DNA of 64,000 nt from CAVEFW01 sp963643505 (GTDB lineage: Bacteria; Actinomycetota; Coriobacteriia; Coriobacteriales; Eggerthellaceae). The position numbers and the translations under genes were made by a program. Shown here piece by piece: positions 1 to 7,853 of the stretch (within the stretch, counting starts at the first letter, position 1; every line of letters starts with the position of its first letter). The stretch lies in the NCBI GenBank assembly GCA_963643505.1, contig CAVIKF010000002.1, forward strand, positions 186,001 to 250,000, in the 5' to 3' direction. The notes beneath the pieces were generated by a model that saw nothing but the letters and a program-made list of their open reading frames with translations, was not told the DNA's origin and did no database searches.

Positions 1-1
1 T

Positions 2-1105
2 TGGATGAGTCCGGAGGTGAGGGAATCCTCCGTATTTTTGGGGCTTCGCGAATTTGGAAGAAGGCTATGCGCGGAGACCGATCGTTTGATATCGGCATGT
101 CAAGACCTGGTAGCGTTCCTCGAGGACTACGAAAAGGCGTCGGATGTCCAGCGCGACATCGCATCGGTGGCTATGACCCTCAAGGACATTCTCAAAGCCG
201 CAGAAATCGTGCTCGGTCCCGCGAGCGACTCCTATGCATACTCCGCGACACTCAACCGCAAGAAGGATCGCAATACGGAGCGTCTTGAGGCCCTCATGGT
301 TGAGGTGGGGCCGCGTCTCAACGAGACGTTGTACGAGCGCACCCACTCGGTCGTGTTTGCGTCCGCTACGATTGCGGTGAGCGGGAAATTCGATTCGTTC
401 GAGGCGGCAATGGGTTTGAACATGGGAGAGTCTTCCCGCTCCAAAGGCCTCGTCTTGCGTTCCAGCTTCGATTTTGACAAAAACATGACGGTCTACGTTG
501 CGTCAGACATGCCGGAGCCCAACGATCTTGCCTACCTTCCTGCGTTGGAAAACTTTCTCGTGGAGACGCATCGCGCTCAACAAGGATCGATGTTGACGCT
601 CTTTACGAACCGCAAAGAGATGGAAAGGTGCCATGAAGACGTCGTTGAGACATTGAAGAGGGACGATTTGCGTGTCGTGTGCCAAAAATGGGGAGTTTCG
701 ACCAAGGGTCTTCGCGATGAGTTTCTCTCCGATGAGCGCCTCTCCCTTTTTGCCCTAAAGAGCTTTTGGGAGGGGTTCGATGCGCCGGGCTCAACTTTGC
801 GCGGCGTGTTCATTCCGAAGCTGCCGTTCTCCAAGCCGACCGACCCGCTTTATTGCGAACGTGCGGCGCGCGATGATCGGGCGTGGAGTCACTATGTGCT
901 TCCTGCTGCGATTATCGAGGTCAAGCAAGCGGCGGGCCGTCTGATTCGCAAAGCTGACGATCGGGGTTGTCTGATTCTTGCGGACAAGCGTCTCGTTTCG
1001 AAGCGCTACGGTAAGGCGTTTCTTGATTCCTTGCCGAGCCGCAACATCAAGGTCATGACCATGGCGGAGATAGCTCGTGACATACGAGGGAGCCGACAGG
1101 ACTAG
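2..1105 (+). CDS. DinG/XPD-type ATP-dependent helicase, C-terminal part (5' end outside window)
   Basis: This is the C-terminal portion of a superfamily 2 DinG/Rad3-like DNA helicase; the frame is open to the left edge, so the ATPase motor domain 1 and any nuclease domain are not visible. What is seen is helicase domain 2: FASATI (about visible residue 118), LFTNRKEM, the SFWEGFDAPG block (about residue 252) and the arginine-rich motif VI QAAGRLIRK (about residue 308). These blocks are typical of DinG, which unwinds 5'-tailed DNA, forks and R-loops during repair. Whether the iron-sulfur domain and an N-terminal exonuclease domain (as in the longer DinG forms) are present cannot be told. The next gene starts 3 bases after its stop. 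Confidence 0.85.
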   Translation, partial: WMSPEVRESSVFLGLREFGRRLCAETDRLISACQDLVAFLEDYEKASDVQRDIASVAMTLKDILKAAEIVLGPASDSYAYSATLNRKKDRNTERLEALMVEVGPRLNETLYERTHSVVFASATIAVSGKFDSFEAAMGLNMGESSRSKGLVLRSSFDFDKNMTVYVASDMPEPNDLAYLPALENFLVETHRAQQGSMLTLFTNRKEMERCHEDVVETLKRDDLRVVCQKWGVSTKGLRDEFLSDERLSLFALKSFWEGFDAPGSTLRGVFIPKLPFSKPTDPLYCERAARDDRAWSHYVLPAAIIEVKQAAGRLIRKADDRGCLILADKRLVSKRYGKAFLDSLPSRNIKVMTMAEIARDIRGSRQD

Positions 1106-1108
1106 CCT

Positions 1109-2443
1109 ATGCCACATCTCAGAAGCCCGTTTAAGGCCATTCATCTCAAGAAGAACACCAGGGGAACGTCCAACGAGATCTCTTTGAGTGTGCTTGATTC
1201 CGCAAAGCAGATGATGGACGAGCGCCATGGTGAAGCTCGGCGTGTACAACAACTTGGGAAGATCGACCTGTTCACAGGAGAGAGGGAGCCGGACTACCAA
1301 GTCATGACCCTCTCGGAGGAGACATCTTCTGGCGAGAGTTCCCCCGGTGGGGTTCATGCCTCCATCGGCGATGGACTCCCCTTTGGGATGGAGGAAGGCA
1401 AAAGGGAGCCGCTCTCGGTTCCGATTGCGACATCCATCCGCCCGGATAAGGCGGGTGAGAGGTCTTCGACGGGCGCGGTCCTTGGAGGCGTGGCTCTCGA
1501 GTCGTCTGGAGCCGGAACCAAGGCGCCTGCCGGTCGTGTCCGCAAGGGGGCGGCTGTCGGTGTGGTCGCGTTGCTTGTCATCGCCATCATCGTCCTCGCC
1601 GTTCTTGGTATTTCGGGATACGCCGAAAAAAGGGCCGAGTTCAAAGAGCTCACCGTTGAGATAATCGGGATGATTGAGGAATCGGAGTCATCCATTGTTG
1701 CCATGAACGAACTGTTGGCCGATCCGTCTTCCGAGGAGTCTCGTTCCACGATCTCCGACGTGAAGAAGGGCCTCGATTCCGCAGAGCGCGCGCTGGCTCT
1801 TGCGGAGGAGAAGCTTCCTGGTGTCGAGGCGGTGGCGAGCACCGCTTCCGAGAAGGAGACGGTTGCCCGTTTGGAAAAAGACCTTCTAGGCCGCCAAGAG
1901 ATGGTTTCAAGCGGCAAGGAGGTGCTCTCCTGCCTTGAGATGGCTCAAGGTGCTATGACGAGCCTTGAGGAGGCGTGGTCTGCGGTCAGCGAGGCTAGCG
2001 AGGCGGCAAACAAAGCCGCGCGCATGGTTTCGAGCAACTCTGAACTTGGTAGCGCATTCGAGGAGGCTTCCAAGAGCTGTGAGCTTATTGTCTTTGCGCA
2101 GGAGAAGGTTCAAAAGGCCCAGGAAGCCTATCCCGGTGCGGATTTGACGGCATTTCAGCGATTCCTCGAGGCTAAATCCATCGCTCTTCAAAAGGAGACG
2201 GAGGCTATCCAGGCGCTGATGAACCTCGATGCGGCAACCGCCCGCGCGTGTCAAGCGGAATACGAAGAGTATGAGGAGGCTGCCCAGCTTGCCATGAACG
2301 GGATAGACAACATCGACAAGCCCATCGTCGACGCCTATCAGGTGCAAGTTGAGGACTATACGACAAGGTACGCGGCGGCTCGTACCGAGGTGGCTCTTTC
2401 CGATGAATACTTGAGGGACTTTCTGGGACAGGCGAGCAAATAG
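1109..2443 (+). CDS. Single-pass membrane protein with long coiled-coil C-terminal region
   Basis: I do not recognise a family. The 444-residue protein has a charged N-terminal 150 residues, one clear membrane segment (about residues 153-173, VVALLVIAIIVLAVLG), then about 270 residues rich in Glu, Ala, Lys and Ser with heptad-like patterns that suggest coiled coil or a helical bundle. No signal peptide is seen, so the N-terminus is probably cytoplasmic and the helical part outside. It starts 3 bases after the helicase stop and is followed after 65 bases by the split M28-like membrane protein, so the two membrane proteins may be made together. Function unknown; confidence is for the gene being real. 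Confidence 0.8.
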   Translation: MPHLRSPFKAIHLKKNTRGTSNEISLSVLDSAKQMMDERHGEARRVQQLGKIDLFTGEREPDYQVMTLSEETSSGESSPGGVHASIGDGLPFGMEEGKREPLSVPIATSIRPDKAGERSSTGAVLGGVALESSGAGTKAPAGRVRKGAAVGVVALLVIAIIVLAVLGISGYAEKRAEFKELTVEIIGMIEESESSIVAMNELLADPSSEESRSTISDVKKGLDSAERALALAEEKLPGVEAVASTASEKETVARLEKDLLGRQEMVSSGKEVLSCLEMAQGAMTSLEEAWSAVSEASEAANKAARMVSSNSELGSAFEEASKSCELIVFAQEKVQKAQEAYPGADLTAFQRFLEAKSIALQKETEAIQALMNLDAATARACQAEYEEYEEAAQLAMNGIDNIDKPIVDAYQVQVEDYTTRYAAARTEVALSDEYLRDFLGQASK

Positions 2444-2508
2444 CGTATACTCACCTACATATGCCTAATTACACGAAATGGTGTTTTGTATAGACGAAAG
2501 GCTCCCAC

Positions 2509-5500
2509 ATGTCGGAGACAATGGAATATATTAACCGCCTCTCCAACGAGATCGGTCCACGTCCTGCTGGTACTGAGGAAGAGAGGCAAGCCGCAGAGTT
2601 CATAGCCGAAGAGCTCGAGACGAGCTCGGGTCTGCCCACCGAGATCGAAGACTTTACCGCGCCGGCGGGAAGCGACGCGCCTCGCGTCATCGTCGCAGGC
2701 CTTGCTTTTTTGGGCGGAGTGTTGAGCCTGCTGTTGCCGATGTTCGGCGTCCCTGCTGTTGTCCTGGTCCTCATCGCAGCGACCCTGACGATTGCGGAGT
2801 ATCTCGACAAACCCCTTCTTTTCAAGGCCTTTTCGCGAGGGGCGAGCCAAAATGTCGTGGCTAAGTACAATCCAGGGGTGGCTGCCGCGGTTGGACGAGG
2901 GCGCGCTCGCAAGATCATCCTCGTCGCCCATTATGATTCCGGCAAGGTAAGAAACGAGCTCTCCGGCGGGCTTATCAAGCTTGTCCCTGGTCTGCAAAGG
3001 GCGGCTTTCTGGTCGGTTCCCGCGCTTTTTGTCGTGGTTTTGCTTCGAACCCTGTTTTTGGCCACCGACACAGGCTTCCTTGGTGTCTTGTCCACGGTTC
3101 TTACGTTCCTCGGGGTAATTCTTTCCTTGGTGCCGCTTATCTTTGCCCTGCTTCATAAGATTTCCCCGTTCAACGAGGCGGCCAACAGCAATGCCGCAGG
3201 CGTTGCCGTCATGATGGAGGTCGCTGGTCGCGTTGGCCGTGGCCGTATGACCGAGGAGCAGATCGAGTACCTTCGTCAGTACGACGAGCAAGATGTTGAT
3301 GGATCCGGCGGCGGGTTTGCGCCGGTTGTGCATGGTGAGCAAGCTGCTTTTGATGCGCGCGTCGTCCCCGATGGCGCGGAGCTTTCCTACGACGTGGAGC
3401 CTACCGTCTATCGGCCGACGTCGCAGGTCGAGGACGCACGAACAGGCGTCAATCCTGCCAAGACCGGGGACGATCCTGTGTCTGGATTGCTTGCTGCAAA
3501 GGCGGCAATCGCCGCAATGACCGGTGTTGACGTCCCCGCAACGGTTGCCTTGGAGACCGTTGCTGCTCCCGAAGAGATTGCTTCCGAGATCGTCGAGGAG
3601 CCTGTCATTGTCTTCGAGGACGCTGACATTTCCTCCGGAGAGGCCGTCGTTGCCTCGGATGACGCAGAGCCTGCTCCGATTGAAGGCTTTGCGATGGAGA
3701 CTGCCCAAAAGAACGCACCTGCGGTCCCGGATTGGTTCGCTTCCGCACGTGCCAAGGCCAAGGCCAACAAGCCTGAAGCCGCAACGGTCGGTACTGTCAA
3801 ACGATCCCGCTACGCGGACGCGCTTAACGCCGCGGTGAGCGAAAGCTCCGTCTTTTTCGACTCTGCGAATCAGGCGTTGACGGACATGGACCAACAGATT
3901 AGCCGTCTTCGGGACGGCATCATGGAGGTCAAGGCACCAACACTCGCCTCTCCGGACCCCACTGGCGTGACTAAGCCGTTTGAGCCTGTCGCCATCACCG
4001 GGGCTTCCGCTGTATCGGTCGAGGGAGTCCAGATCGGGTCTGTGCCTGCGGTTGGGTCTGGTCCTGCGGTAGACGAGGTCCCCGCGACGCTCGAGGCCGA
4101 AACTGCACCCGTTAAGACCGGGTTCGAAGCCATCTCCTCCGAGCCCGACGTTGGGACACCCGTTGCGCAGCCCGTTGCGCAGCAGCCTTCTGGGGAGATT
4201 GCCGCTACACCTTTTGTCGAGGTAGTTGAGGATTCGGAATCGGTCAAAGAGGTTGTCGAACCTGTTTCCGACTTCGTGGGAGAAATCGCCGACGAGTTTG
4301 CCGCCGATTCTGTCTCCCCGTCCCTCTCCCAAAAGATTCCGGTCATCCTTGCCGACAAGACCGACTCCTTTGCCGCGGTCACGGAGGAACAAGGCCAACG
4401 TGCGCCTCTTGCCGACTCCTCTTCCACAGCAAAGAGCTTGCTGAGCATGCTCCCCTCGATCAACCCCTCCGACCCGGCTGAGGCCGCAGCCGCTGCGAGT
4501 GTTGCATCCCTGCGCGCTACGCTCCCCTCCCCCTCTGGGACGATTTCCGCAGTTAGCGTCCCTGCCTCTGCTAACACGGGTTCTGCAGGCGCTACCGGAG
4601 TTTTTGCGCCCGTTACCGAGGAGATGGTGAAGGCTGCTGACTCCGAGGAGGATCTGTTCGTCGAGGATGCCGATGACTCCGACTACCAAGAGAGCTTCAC
4701 CGAGAGCGGTGCGTTCGCGGGCCCTGACTATATCGAGATGCCTAAGTCTCCGGTAAGGAACTTCTTCGACAAGCTGTTCCATCACAAGGACAAGGGCGCC
4801 GAGTTTGTCGACGACCAGAACGGGTGGGGCGACGACGGATATGAAGATGAACCCTACGACGACTCCTATGATGGAGGCTGGATCGATGAGGGTCAGGAAT
4901 TCAGCGACGAACTCGAAGACATCGATGGCTATATCGATGAGTACGAAGATGAGTTTGCCGACGAAAACGGCAGGTGGAACGGCGGCTCTCTCTCCGCATT
5001 GAAGAACGCTGCGAGCTCTTTGGGTGGCAAGACAAGTGCCGCTGCCCAAGGTGTTGCGGGCAAGATGCGCCACAAGACGCGCGAAGACGAGCCGGATGAG
5101 ACCCCCGCAGCATCTCGTCGTGGGCGCTTTACGAGCTTGATGGATGAACCGATCCCCTTCGGGGACGACCCTCGTGCCCGCTTCGAGGAGCAGCGAGAGG
5201 CTGTTGCCATGACCGAACCAGAGGTTGAGGGCGTCGAGGCTGAGCGTGAGGAACAACTCGACAAGGTCAAAGCGTTCCGTAACCCGTTCGTGGATTCCGA
5301 GGTGTGGTTTGTTGCTCTCGGCAGCGATCTTGCGTGCAACGCGGGCATGCGTGCCTTCATCGACACACACTCCGATGAATTGCGCGGCGCTTTGATCATC
5401 GAGCTTGATGGTCTCGGAGCGGGAACGTTGAGCATGGTTGAGTCTGAGGGGTGTATAAAGACCGTCTTGACCTCCTCTCGCATGAAGCGCTACATGCGTA

Positions 5501-5727
5501 AGGTCGCCCAGACTACCGGCGTTTCATGTTCGAACGTCAAGTTTGAGTGGAACGACTCCGCCTCCTCCTACGCAAACGCCCATGGCGTCAAGGCCATGCA
5601 TCTCGTGGGCGAGCTTGGTGGAAAGCCCGCTTATTTTGCGCAGGAAAACGACGTGATTGAGTCTATCGAGGAGGAGACCCTCGAAACGAATGTCGAGTGT
5701 GTTATGGAGCTCCTTCGGATCGTCTAG
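2509..5727 (+). CDS. M28-type peptidase-like membrane protein split by a very long acidic insertion, probably inactive
   Basis: The ends of this 1072-residue protein look like the two halves of an M28 (aminopeptidase Y/S-type) zinc peptidase. The first half (residues about 1-240) has YINRLSNEIGPRPAGTEEE, the ILVAHYDSGK motif (about 140) and EAANSNAAGVAVMMEVA (about 222). The second half (about 925-1072) has VALGSDLACN, IIELDGLGAG and KFEWNDSASS. Compared with the family, the bridging Asp of the GAxDNxSG motif is Ser, the catalytic Glu-Glu pair is missing and the last His ligand is absent, so zinc hydrolysis is doubtful. Hydrophobic stretches (about 62-100 and 163-214) predict four or five membrane segments inside the first half. 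Between the halves lie about 670 residues of low-complexity Ala/Val/Pro/Glu/Asp sequence, very acidic near residues 710-830. The start has only a weak Shine-Dalgarno sequence. Confidence 0.75.
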   Translation: MSETMEYINRLSNEIGPRPAGTEEERQAAEFIAEELETSSGLPTEIEDFTAPAGSDAPRVIVAGLAFLGGVLSLLLPMFGVPAVVLVLIAATLTIAEYLDKPLLFKAFSRGASQNVVAKYNPGVAAAVGRGRARKIILVAHYDSGKVRNELSGGLIKLVPGLQRAAFWSVPALFVVVLLRTLFLATDTGFLGVLSTVLTFLGVILSLVPLIFALLHKISPFNEAANSNAAGVAVMMEVAGRVGRGRMTEEQIEYLRQYDEQDVDGSGGGFAPVVHGEQAAFDARVVPDGAELSYDVEPTVYRPTSQVEDARTGVNPAKTGDDPVSGLLAAKAAIAAMTGVDVPATVALETVAAPEEIASEIVEEPVIVFEDADISSGEAVVASDDAEPAPIEGFAMETAQKNAPAVPDWFASARAKAKANKPEAATVGTVKRSRYADALNAAVSESSVFFDSANQALTDMDQQISRLRDGIMEVKAPTLASPDPTGVTKPFEPVAITGASAVSVEGVQIGSVPAVGSGPAVDEVPATLEAETAPVKTGFEAISSEPDVGTPVAQPVAQQPSGEIAATPFVEVVEDSESVKEVVEPVSDFVGEIADEFAADSVSPSLSQKIPVILADKTDSFAAVTEEQGQRAPLADSSSTAKSLLSMLPSINPSDPAEAAAAASVASLRATLPSPSGTISAVSVPASANTGSAGATGVFAPVTEEMVKAADSEEDLFVEDADDSDYQESFTESGAFAGPDYIEMPKSPVRNFFDKLFHHKDKGAEFVDDQNGWGDDGYEDEPYDDSYDGGWIDEGQEFSDELEDIDGYIDEYEDEFADENGRWNGGSLSALKNAASSLGGKTSAAAQGVAGKMRHKTREDEPDETPAASRRGRFTSLMDEPIPFGDDPRARFEEQREAVAMTEPEVEGVEAEREEQLDKVKAFRNPFVDSEVWFVALGSDLACNAGMRAFIDTHSDELRGALIIELDGLGAGTLSMVESEGCIKTVLTSSRMKRYMRKVAQTTGVSCSNVKFEWNDSASSYANAHGVKAMHLVGELGGKPAYFAQENDVIESIEEETLETNVECVMELLRIV

Positions 5728-5748
5728 TTTCTCAATCAAAGGCTTATG

Positions 5749-5776
5749 GTGGCGGCTTTCGGGCCGTCACTTTTTT
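5749..5776 (+). terminator. Intrinsic terminator after the M28-like gene
   Basis: An 8-bp stem (5749-5756 with 5763-5770, one G-U pair) and a 6-base loop are followed directly by six T residues, 21 bases after the stop codon. Confidence 0.8.
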
Positions 5777-5807
5777 GGGAAATCTCGAAAGAATGCCCGC
5801 GAAAGTG

Positions 5808-5835
5808 TTGACACCTTTCGGAATAGGAGTAATAT
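5808..5835 (+). promoter_or_regulatory. Promoter of tRNA-Arg
   Basis: A perfect -35 box TTGACA (5808-5813), a 16-base spacer and TAATAT (5830-5835) lie about 20 bases before the tRNA 5' end. Confidence 0.8.
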
Positions 5836-5855
5836 AACTTTCGCTGTTTTGAGAT

Positions 5856-5932
5856 GCGCCGTTACCTCAGCTGGATAGAGGGACTGACTACGAATCAGTA
5901 CGTCGGGGGTTCGAATCCCTCACGGCGCACCA
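5856..5932 (+). tRNA. tRNA-Arg (anticodon ACG)
   Basis: A full cloverleaf is visible: acceptor GCGCCGT pairs with ACGGCGC, the anticodon stem ACTGA/TCAGT carries loop CTACGAA (anticodon ACG, expected to be deaminated to ICG by TadA, which is encoded at about 32.8 kb), the T-loop is TTCGAAT, and discriminator A is followed by an encoded CCA. Confidence 0.97.
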
Positions 5933-5943
5933 TTTGACCTTCC

Positions 5944-5966
5944 GCTCGCTTTTGCGAGCTTTTTTG
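5944..5966 (+). terminator. Terminator of tRNA-Arg
   Basis: The stem GCTCGC/GCGAGC with a TTTT loop is followed by six T residues, 11 bases after the tRNA end. It lies immediately before the cyclo-ligase gene, so read-through or a separate weak promoter must feed that gene. Confidence 0.8.
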
Positions 5967-5985
5967 TTGTATGGGGAGGAGTCCC

Positions 5986-6618
5986 GTGGTTGAGGCTGAG
6001 GTTGGGTTCTTGAAGAGCGCGATGCGCAAGGAGGTGCTCAGTCGACGCAACGGAATTGCTCCCGAGGAACGCGCAGCGAGGAGTCAGGTGATCTGTGAAC
6101 GCGTCTTCGAGGCGGCCTGTGACGAGGCGATATCCGCTTTCGGAAAGTTGGCCGACTTGCGCGTTGCCGTGTTTTCCTCCATGGCCACAGAGGTTTCCCT
6201 TTCTCGCTTCGAGGAACTCGCACTTGAGGAGGATATGCGTCTTTGTTTCCCTGCCCTGATTAAAAAAGAGGACAGCCCGCGCCCTGTCATGGCCTTTTTT
6301 GAGGTCCCGTCTAAAATCGCCCTTTTGAAAGAGGCGCCTTTCCTTGCCCATCCAGCCCGTGCCTTTTCTCGGGAGGAGGTCGTGGCGTGCGGAGTGACGC
6401 CTCTTCGGGACATCGAGATCGATTTTGCCCTCGTGCCTCTTGTCGCGTTCGATGACCAGGGTGGTCGTCTTGGATATGGAGGGGGTAACTACGATGCCTT
6501 CCTTCGTACGCGTCGTGCTGGGGTTCGCGCCGTCGGAGTCGCTTTCGAGGAGCAGCGCGTTGAGAAAGTGCCGCGAGAGGATCACGATTTGTCTGTTGAC
6601 CGGGTGGTTTTCGGATAA
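5986..6618 (+). CDS. 5-formyltetrahydrofolate cyclo-ligase
   Basis: The protein converts 5-formyl-THF to 5,10-methenyl-THF with ATP in cytosolic one-carbon metabolism. The N-terminal KSAMRKEVLSRRNG and the C-terminal nucleotide/folate loop FDDQGGRLGYGGGNYD (about residues 160-175) are characteristic, and 210 residues is the usual family length. I chose GTG at 5986 because GGGGAGGAG lies just before it; an in-frame ATG at 5971 sits five bases after the terminator T-run with no Shine-Dalgarno sequence. It is a lone gene between two tRNAs. Confidence 0.9.
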   Translation: MVEAEVGFLKSAMRKEVLSRRNGIAPEERAARSQVICERVFEAACDEAISAFGKLADLRVAVFSSMATEVSLSRFEELALEEDMRLCFPALIKKEDSPRPVMAFFEVPSKIALLKEAPFLAHPARAFSREEVVACGVTPLRDIEIDFALVPLVAFDDQGGRLGYGGGNYDAFLRTRRAGVRAVGVAFEEQRVEKVPREDHDLSVDRVVFG

Positions 6619-6692
6619 AGCGGTTCAGGGCAAACGTCTTGGCAGACATGAGGCAGCGGGCACGAGGCGGCAGACGTGAAGCTGAAGACATG

Positions 6693-6713
6693 AAAAAAGC
6701 CCCGAAGGGCTTT
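6693..6713 (-). terminator. Terminator of tRNA-Gly
   Basis: Read on the minus strand, AAAGCCC, TTCG, GGGCTTTTTT forms a stable tetraloop hairpin followed by a T-run, nine bases after the tRNA 3' end. Confidence 0.85.
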
Positions 6714-6721
6714 AGATGCTA

Positions 6722-6796
6722 TGGAGCGGGTAACGGGACTCGAACCCGCGAATGCGAGCTTGGGAAGCTCGTGCCTTACCACTTGGCGATACCCGC
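6722..6796 (-). tRNA. tRNA-Gly (anticodon CCC)
   Basis: On the minus strand the acceptor GCGGGTA pairs with TACCCGC, the anticodon stem CGAGC/GCTCG holds loop TTCCCAA (anticodon CCC), the T-loop is TTCGAGT, and the gene ends with discriminator T plus an encoded CCA. Confidence 0.96.
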
Positions 6797-6813
6797 GTAA
6801 TGAAACATATGGG

Positions 6814-6819
6814 ATTATA
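6814..6819 (-). promoter_or_regulatory. -10 box for tRNA-Gly
   Basis: A perfect TATAAT on the minus strand lies 17 bases before the tRNA 5' end. The -35 region (TTCACC, 19-base spacer) is poor, so only the -10 box is called. Confidence 0.5.
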
Positions 6820-6986
6820 GCGCGAAATGTTAGGTGTGGGTGAAGGTTTAAAAAAATCCACGTCACATGCTGCTGCTGCTCGCTTTTTGAAAAACGAATG
6901 AAAAGGCAAATCAGACCAAGGCACGAGGGCTCGCGAAAATAAGCATTCGCCGAAGAATTGATGGAATAAACCTTGTAGAACTGAAC

Positions 6987-6992
6987 TATAAT
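6987..6992 (+). promoter_or_regulatory. -10 box before the LytTR regulator gene
   Basis: TATAAT lies 50 bases before the start codon of the response regulator. No convincing -35 box at 16-18 bases is seen, which would fit an activated promoter. Confidence 0.45.
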
Positions 6993-7041
6993 TCTAGTAC
7001 GCATGACTAGAGACGAGCTATGATCGCTAGAGGAGAGAAGT

Positions 7042-7773
7042 ATGGGTTTGGACGCAGCGATGCTTAAAGCCATCATCGTTGACGATGAGGCACCCGCGCG
7101 CTCTGAGTTGAAATTTTTGCTTGAGGAGCTTGGCAAAGTGGACGTGGTGGCAGAAGCCGCCAGCGTACGCGAGGCAGTTGAGAAGCTGAAAGAGTATCCT
7201 TGCGATGTCATGTTCCTCGATGTGAACATGCCTGAGGCGACAGGTTTGCAGTTAGCGGATGCCCTTTGCCACCTGAAGTGCCCTCCTGCGGTTGTCTTTG
7301 TTACCGCATACAGCGAGTTCGCCCTCGATGCCTTCAAGGTTAACGCCGTTGACTATCTTGTAAAACCGGTCGAGTCCGATCGTCTTTCCCAAGCTATCAG
7401 CCGCGTAGCTGAGCATGTTGCCCTTCATGCAAAAGCTCAGCGTTCCGAGCGGATTCCGGTTGAGAAGGGTGGGAAGAAGATTCTCGTCGGCATCGACAAG
7501 ATCCGCTTTGTCATGGCTCGTGACGATTATGCTTATCTCCAAACCGATACCGATCGCTACTTTAGTACGGTAAGCCTGGCCCAACTCGAAAAGCGTCTCG
7601 AGGGCCATGGCTTTTTCCGCGTTCATCGTGGGTATCTTGTCAACCTCTCCATGGTCGAAGAGGTTGAGCCTGTTTCAGGCGGAACGCTCCTCCTTACGCT
7701 CAACTCGGTGGAGGAGAAAATTCCGGTCTCTCGTCGTAGGGTTTCATCATTGAAGAAGGCCCTGGGTATTTAG
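7042..7773 (+). CDS. LytTR-family response regulator
   Basis: This is a 243-residue two-component transcription regulator. The receiver domain (about residues 8-125) has the acidic pair DD at 14-15, the phospho-acceptor Asp60 in MFLDVNMP, the Thr in VTAYSEF and the Lys in YLVKPVE. The LytTR DNA-binding domain (about 145-240) has the typical FFRVHRGYLVNL block. A Shine-Dalgarno-like GAGAGAAG precedes ATG 7042; a second in-frame ATG at 7060 would also leave an intact receiver. No histidine kinase is adjacent, but a LytS-type kinase, the usual partner class, lies on the minus strand near 29-31 kb. The gene is flanked by its own -10 box and a terminator, so it is monocistronic. Confidence 0.93.
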   Translation: MGLDAAMLKAIIVDDEAPARSELKFLLEELGKVDVVAEAASVREAVEKLKEYPCDVMFLDVNMPEATGLQLADALCHLKCPPAVVFVTAYSEFALDAFKVNAVDYLVKPVESDRLSQAISRVAEHVALHAKAQRSERIPVEKGGKKILVGIDKIRFVMARDDYAYLQTDTDRYFSTVSLAQLEKRLEGHGFFRVHRGYLVNLSMVEEVEPVSGGTLLLTLNSVEEKIPVSRRRVSSLKKALGI

Positions 7774-7790
7774 CTTGAAGATCAAGAGAG

Positions 7791-7819
7791 AGGGGCGCTC
7801 GCGTGCGCCCCTTTTCTTT
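7791..7819 (+). terminator. Terminator after the LytTR gene
   Basis: The stem GGGGCGC (7792-7798)/GCGCCCC (7805-7811) is followed by TTTTCTTT. Confidence 0.85.
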
Positions 7820-7853
7820 CGCCTCAACGTTCTACGCTTGAAAAGGAACTTTG

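Noticed and set aside
2455..5370. A 971-codon open frame antisense to the split M28 gene.
   Set aside because: The plus frame has clear M28 motifs and membrane segments; the antisense product has no recognisable domain and arises from the codon bias of a low-complexity, G+C-rich gene.
5971..5985. An ATG start at 5971 for the cyclo-ligase gene.
   Set aside because: It lies five bases after a terminator T-run and has no ribosome-binding site; GTG 5986 has GGGGAGGAG just upstream.
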